Assembly (NCBI GenBank): GCA_934438075.1
Contig: CAKSBF010000002.1
Coordinates: forward strand, 124,001 to 188,000
Source: an uncultured Clostridia bacterium
Lineage (GTDB): Bacteria > Bacillota > Clostridia > UBA1381 > UBA9506
Reading direction: 5' to 3'
DNA: 64,000 nt
In this document: piece by piece, positions 60,359 to 64,000 of the stretch
How the letters are laid out: every line of letters starts with the position of its first letter
How positions within the stretch are numbered: the stretch's first letter is position 1
Notes under the pieces: generated by a model
Seen by the model: only the letters and a program-made list of their open reading frames with translations
Database searches by the model: none
Told to the model about the DNA's origin: nothing
Program-made: the position numbers and the translations under genes

Positions 60359-62956
60359 TCAGTTTTTTGCAATTTTTTGAAATTCATAAAGCAGATTTAG
60401 TGCTTCGATCGGTGTAAGAGTTGACAAATCAATCTCTTCAAGCCTGCCCATAATTTCTTCGGCACGCACGTCGCCGAAACCGATTTGCGCTTCCTGCTCC
60501 TGTTTGGCGACAATCATTTGCGCTGTATCTTTGGGTGTACCTTCTTTTTTTTCAACCGCAGACAAAATTTCTTTTGCACGTTTAATGACTTTTGAGGGAA
60601 TCCCCGCAAGTGCGGCAACCTCAATACCATAACTGTCATCAGCGCCGCCGCGAACAATCCGACGAAGGAAAGTAATGTTGTCTCCCCTTTTTTTGCAGGC
60701 AATGTTGTAGTTTTTTACTCCGGGTAACATGCCTTCCATATTTGTCATCTCATGGTAATGGGTAGCAAACAGAGTTCTTGCGCCCAATTTCTTTTTATCA
60801 GCCACATATTCCGATACCGCCCAGGCTATTGAAAGGCCATCATAGGTGCTGGTTCCACGTCCGATTTCGTCTAAAATAAGAAGGCTTTTAGCTGTAGCGT
60901 GTTTCAAAATATTGGAAACCTCGCTCATTTCCACCATAAAGGTGCTTTGCCCTGCAGATAAATCATCTGAAGCACCAACACGGGTGAATATTTTATCGCA
61001 TACGCCTATTGTACAGGAAGATGCCGGCACAAAGCTGCCGATTTGTGCCATTAGCGTTATAATGGCAACTTGGCGCATGTATGTAGATTTACCGGCCATG
61101 TTTGGTCCGGTAATAATCAGCATGCGGTCATCAGAGCAATTTAATTTTGTGTCGTTGGGGACAAACAGCTCGTCTTGCAAGACTTTTTCAACTACCGGAT
61201 GTCTGCCATCTGTTATTTCAATTCTGTCAGACATATCAACATATGGCATACAATAATGGTTTTTTGCTGCAACTTCGGCAAAAGAACACATTACATCACA
61301 AAGTGCAACGGTATATGCCGCTTCTTGAACACGATCCACATTTTTTCCTACAATATCACGGATTTCACAAAACAGCTCAAATTCCCGCGCTTTAACTCTT
61401 TCTTCAGCTCCTAAGAGCTTTCCCTCGAGTTCCTTTAATTCTTCTGTGATGTAGCGTTCTCCGTTTACCAAAGTTTGTTTACGTATATAGTGCGCAGGAA
61501 CTTGTTCCTTATATGATTTTGAAACTTCTATGTAATAACCAAAAACGCGGTTAAAGCCAACCTTAAGAGTTTTAATGCCTGTGCGTTCCTTTTCATCTGC
61601 TTCTATTTTTGCCATGGCACTTTTTCCGTTGTTCATTAGATCTCGGTATTCGTCTACTTCTGCATTATAACCTGCTTTTAAAATGCCGCCATCTTTTATG
61701 GTTAAAGGAGCATTATCGTCGATTGATGCCTCCAAAAGGTCAAGCAAGTCACCCAGAGTATCCATTTTATGGCAACGCTGTGCTAAAAGCGGAGCTTCAA
61801 TCTGATACATCTTTAATTCCAGTTCAGGAAGCTGCGCCAACGACTGCCGCAAGGAGAGCAGATCCCGTGGATTGGCACTTTTACAAACAATGCGTCCAAT
61901 CAATCTTTCCAAATCGTGTATACCTTTTAATTGTTCTGTTAAGTCCTCACGCAACTGTGTTTTTTTAACCAGTTCCTCAACTGCATAAAGCCGCTTTTGA
62001 ATCATAGAACAATTAACCAAAGGCTTTTCAATAAAAGAACGCAGCATACGTCCGCCCATCGCTGTACAGGTTTTGTCTAAAACCCATAAAAGTGATCCTT
62101 TTTTGTTTTTGGAACGCATGGTCTCGGTCAGTTCCAAATTTCTGCGGGTAAAAATATCAATATCCATATAATCGCCCGGACAATAATAATTCACATGACG
62201 AATATGATTTAATGCCATTTTTTGTGTTTCTTCTAAATAAAAAAAGAGAATCCCTAGTGATAAAGTAATGTAACTCTCCTTTGGCAGGCCGCTTTTTTCA
62301 ACGATCTCCGAATTCAGCTGAGAAGCAATGGTCTCTTTTGCGTTTTCATAGTCAGGTTCTTGGCCAGCCGGTTCAACCAAACAGGAGAAACGGTTACGTA
62401 TTTCCTTTATCAAAACTGCCTGCTCTGCAACTGTTTTTGAAACGATTATTTCTGCCGGCATATAACGTGCAATTTCATTGATAAGTTGTGCGCTCTCTGT
62501 CAAAGAAGTTACAAAAAGCTCACCGGTGGAAATATCAATAAATGCAATTCCAAAAACTTCGTCAACCTTTGCAACAGAGCATAAAAAATTGTTAGCCTTA
62601 TCATCCAAGAGCTTATCATCTGTTACGGTTCCCGGTGTCACGACCCGGATAACATCACGTTTTACAATGCCCTTTGCGGTTGCCGGATCCTCCAGTTGCT
62701 CACAAATCGCGACTTTATAACCCCTGGCTACCAATTTGGCAATATAAGAATCCGCAGCATGGTGTGGCACGCCGCACATCGGATTTTTTTCTCCATTTTC
62801 AGAACGATCCCGACTGGTCAGAGTCAGTCCAAGTTCACGTGAAGCAGTAACCGCATCATCTAAAAACATTTCAAAAAAATCGCCCATTCGAAAGAATAAA
62901 ATAGCATCCGGATAATTTTTCTTCACGTCCAGATACTGCTTCATCATTGGGGTCAC
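60359..62956 (-). CDS. mutS: DNA mismatch repair protein MutS
   Basis: Recognises mispairs and recruits MutL. 865 residues; mismatch-reading Phe-x-Glu in GDFFEMF near 30, Walker A GPNMAGKSTYMRQ near 620, Walker B LLILDEIGRGTSTYDG and the HYHEM block. C-terminal EIDLSTLTPIEALNLLYE ends the protein. GTG start after AAAGGAG at 10-base spacing. mutL is not within the window. Downstream of miaB and ylbF, a common clostridial order. Confidence 0.97.
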   Translation of the reverse strand: MTPMMKQYLDVKKNYPDAILFFRMGDFFEMFLDDAVTASRELGLTLTSRDRSENGEKNPMCGVPHHAADSYIAKLVARGYKVAICEQLEDPATAKGIVKRDVIRVVTPGTVTDDKLLDDKANNFLCSVAKVDEVFGIAFIDISTGELFVTSLTESAQLINEIARYMPAEIIVSKTVAEQAVLIKEIRNRFSCLVEPAGQEPDYENAKETIASQLNSEIVEKSGLPKESYITLSLGILFFYLEETQKMALNHIRHVNYYCPGDYMDIDIFTRRNLELTETMRSKNKKGSLLWVLDKTCTAMGGRMLRSFIEKPLVNCSMIQKRLYAVEELVKKTQLREDLTEQLKGIHDLERLIGRIVCKSANPRDLLSLRQSLAQLPELELKMYQIEAPLLAQRCHKMDTLGDLLDLLEASIDDNAPLTIKDGGILKAGYNAEVDEYRDLMNNGKSAMAKIEADEKERTGIKTLKVGFNRVFGYYIEVSKSYKEQVPAHYIRKQTLVNGERYITEELKELEGKLLGAEERVKAREFELFCEIRDIVGKNVDRVQEAAYTVALCDVMCSFAEVAAKNHYCMPYVDMSDRIEITDGRHPVVEKVLQDELFVPNDTKLNCSDDRMLIITGPNMAGKSTYMRQVAIITLMAQIGSFVPASSCTIGVCDKIFTRVGASDDLSAGQSTFMVEMSEVSNILKHATAKSLLILDEIGRGTSTYDGLSIAWAVSEYVADKKKLGARTLFATHYHEMTNMEGMLPGVKNYNIACKKRGDNITFLRRIVRGGADDSYGIEVAALAGIPSKVIKRAKEILSAVEKKEGTPKDTAQMIVAKQEQEAQIGFGDVRAEEIMGRLEEIDLSTLTPIEALNLLYEFQKIAKN

Positions 62957-63010
62957 GCCTATACACTCCTTTGTTGTCTTATCAAACTACTATTTTTACA
63001 AAAAACAAAA

Positions 63011-63397
63011 TTAATGGCAGCCATGGCAACCGGAACAACTGCCGTTGCAGCCCTTCTCTTCTCCCTGGATGCAATAGGAAATAATACCGTTTACTTGCGT
63101 AATAATCTGATTAAAAGCGGATTTTGCTTCTAAGTAATCATTAACAATTTTGTTAGCGGTCAGTTCAGCCATACACGCCTGCAATTGCTCTTGAAAGGCG
63201 CGCAGTGCTTCGGGAGATAAATCTGTTTCACGCATTTTGTTACCAATATCTTCCCGTTTTTGCTGATAGGTATTCAGTACGTTCTGTGCTTCCTCGTCAG
63301 AATAAAAAACTTCTTCCATTGCGCGGAAATGCTTTAATTCGTTTGAATTGGCAAGCATGCTTCCCAATTCATTTGCCTTATCTAATATTTCACTCAT
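63011..63397 (-). CDS. YlbF/RicF-family protein with Cys-rich tail
   Basis: 128 residues, mainly helical (YlbF/YmcA family), ending in CNGSCSGCHGCH. Cys109, 117, 121, 124 and 127 plus His125 and 128 could bind an iron-sulfur cluster; the Bacillus RicA-RicF-RicT complex that influences RNase Y, biofilm and sporulation carries such clusters. Start ATG follows GAGGTGA; GTG 9 bases upstream is the ribosome binding site itself. Between miaB and mutS. Confidence 0.88.
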   Translation of the reverse strand: MSEILDKANELGSMLANSNELKHFRAMEEVFYSDEEAQNVLNTYQQKREDIGNKMRETDLSPEALRAFQEQLQACMAELTANKIVNDYLEAKSAFNQIITQVNGIISYCIQGEEKGCNGSCSGCHGCH

Positions 63398-63418
63398 TTC
63401 TTTCACCTCAATATTTTT

Positions 63419-64000
63419 TTAAATCAGTTCGCCGAACAAGGACCACGTACTGACTTTCGTTATTTTTACGGACACAATATCACCTGCATGTATATGAGCA
63501 TTGTCTGGAAAATTAACAATTTTCCCACCTGTTGTCCTGCCGGTTAGCATATCTTTATCCGTTTTACTTTTGCCTTCTACCAGTATTTCCTCTATTTTTT
63601 CATAATATTCTTCGTTAATTTCACGTGATATCTTATTTTGTATTTCCAGTAGCCGATCAAAACGTTTATGCTTCTCTTCATCCGTTGTCAGATCCTCTAT
63701 TGTAGCGGCAGGAGTGCCGGAACGTTTGGAATATATAAAAGAATATACACTATCAAAGCGTACCTTTTCCAAAATATCCAGTGTTTCAGAAAAATCTTCT
63801 TCCGTCTCCCCCGGAAATCCCACAATAATATCGCTTGTTAATGCAATATTTCCAAGCTTTGCACGAACTCTTTGTACTAAATCCAAGTATTGCTCCTTGG
63901 TATATCTTCGGTTCATTGCCTTTAAGATACGACTGCTCCCCGACTGCACCGGCAGATGAAGCTGTTTTACTACTTTATCACATTCGGCCATGGCGTCAAT
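63419..64000 (-). CDS. miaB: tRNA-2-methylthio-N6-dimethylallyladenosine synthase, C-terminal part (partial)
   Basis: The frame is open to the right edge; ~193 C-terminal residues are visible. QLHLPVQSGSSRILKAMNRRY and TSDIIVGFPGETEEDF are the MiaB half of the radical-SAM methylthiotransferase family; the TRAM domain (EEILVEGKSKTDKDMLTGRT, IVNF) is complete. The cluster-binding N-terminus is outside the window. MiaB rather than RimO because of the HLPVQSGS block and the miaB-ylbF-mutS context. Confidence 0.93.
   Translation of the reverse strand: MDAMAECDKVVKQLHLPVQSGSSRILKAMNRRYTKEQYLDLVQRVRAKLGNIALTSDIIVGFPGETEEDFSETLDILEKVRFDSVYSFIYSKRSGTPAATIEDLTTDEEKHKRFDRLLEIQNKISREINEEYYEKIEEILVEGKSKTDKDMLTGRTTGGKIVNFPDNAHIHAGDIVSVKITKVSTWSLFGELI

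Noticed and set aside
1..64000. CRISPR arrays, tRNA/rRNA genes, insertion sequences
   Set aside because: I found no regularly spaced direct repeats, cloverleaf-like intergenic sequence, or transposase-like frames; intergenic space is small and mostly accounted for by promoters and terminators.

Overview
The window is a chromosomal segment of an endospore-forming, low-GC Gram-positive bacterium, most likely an anaerobic member of the Clostridia. The evidence is a yabP-yabQ-divIC-yabR sporulation/division cluster with a sigma-E-like promoter, RemA (DUF370), a group II ECF transporter module, class IB dihydroorotate dehydrogenase (PyrK/PyrD), many TTG and GTG starts with strong GGAGG ribosome binding sites, and AT-rich sigma-A promoters. 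No species is claimed. I see no prophage, transposon, CRISPR array, rRNA or tRNA gene; nearly all of the window is densely packed core genome.

Layout. 1-13.7 kb is mostly plus strand: the end of a GT-C-like membrane protein, rnhB-yraN-dipeptidase, an aminotransferase and a second GT-C-like membrane protein, pyrK-pyrD-pgi-lipoprotein, thrC-prmA, a Xer-type recombinase and a Cu/Zn superoxide dismutase. 13.8-25.4 kb is minus strand: methyltransferase, two-component system, YhaO/YhaN-type DNA repair pair and metY, then tyrS-metA-SGNH hydrolase-isochorismatase. MetA carries Glu111, so with MetY it forms the O-acetylhomoserine, direct-sulfhydrylation route to homocysteine. 25.5-31.2 kb is plus strand: yabP-yabQ-divIC-yabR, a heterodimeric ABC exporter and def. 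31.3-39.1 kb is minus: mnmG-yicC-remA-gmk-rpoZ-rimO-pgsA-GIY-YIG-small membrane protein-MATE transporter. 39.3-53.3 kb is minus: ilvE alone, and a 13-gene run murJ-O-antigen ligase-GT4-two DUF4330-like proteins-proB-proA-ecfA1-ecfA2-ecfT-truA-propeller protein-cvpA. 53.4-58.7 kb is plus: rpsB-tsf behind a structured leader, then hisA-hisF-hisIE-tmcAL. 58.8-64 kb is minus: an ECF S-component, a tandem OB-fold SSB-like protein, mutS, a YlbF-family protein and the end of miaB.

How the genes work together. Several modules are coherent: pyrimidine synthesis (PyrK+PyrD), methionine synthesis (MetA+MetY), proline synthesis (ProB+ProA), histidine synthesis (HisA, HisF, HisIE; the rest is elsewhere), vitamin uptake (EcfA1A2T with a detached S component), genome maintenance (MutS, YhaO/YhaN, RNase HII) and translation (S2, EF-Ts, TyrRS, PDF, RimO, MnmG, MiaB, TruA, TmcAL). 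The murJ/ligase/GT4/DUF4330 block looks like an envelope glycopolymer module.

The most interesting items are a lipoprotein carrying the ion-site motif of Na+-translocating decarboxylase beta subunits, three alternating copies of an 8-bp half-site overlapping the recombinase promoter, the long hairpin in the rpsB leader, layered promoter/terminator signals inside the yabP-divIC cluster, the tandem DUF4330-like pair, and a 53-residue membrane protein overlapping a GIY-YIG gene. No large undescribed system is obvious.
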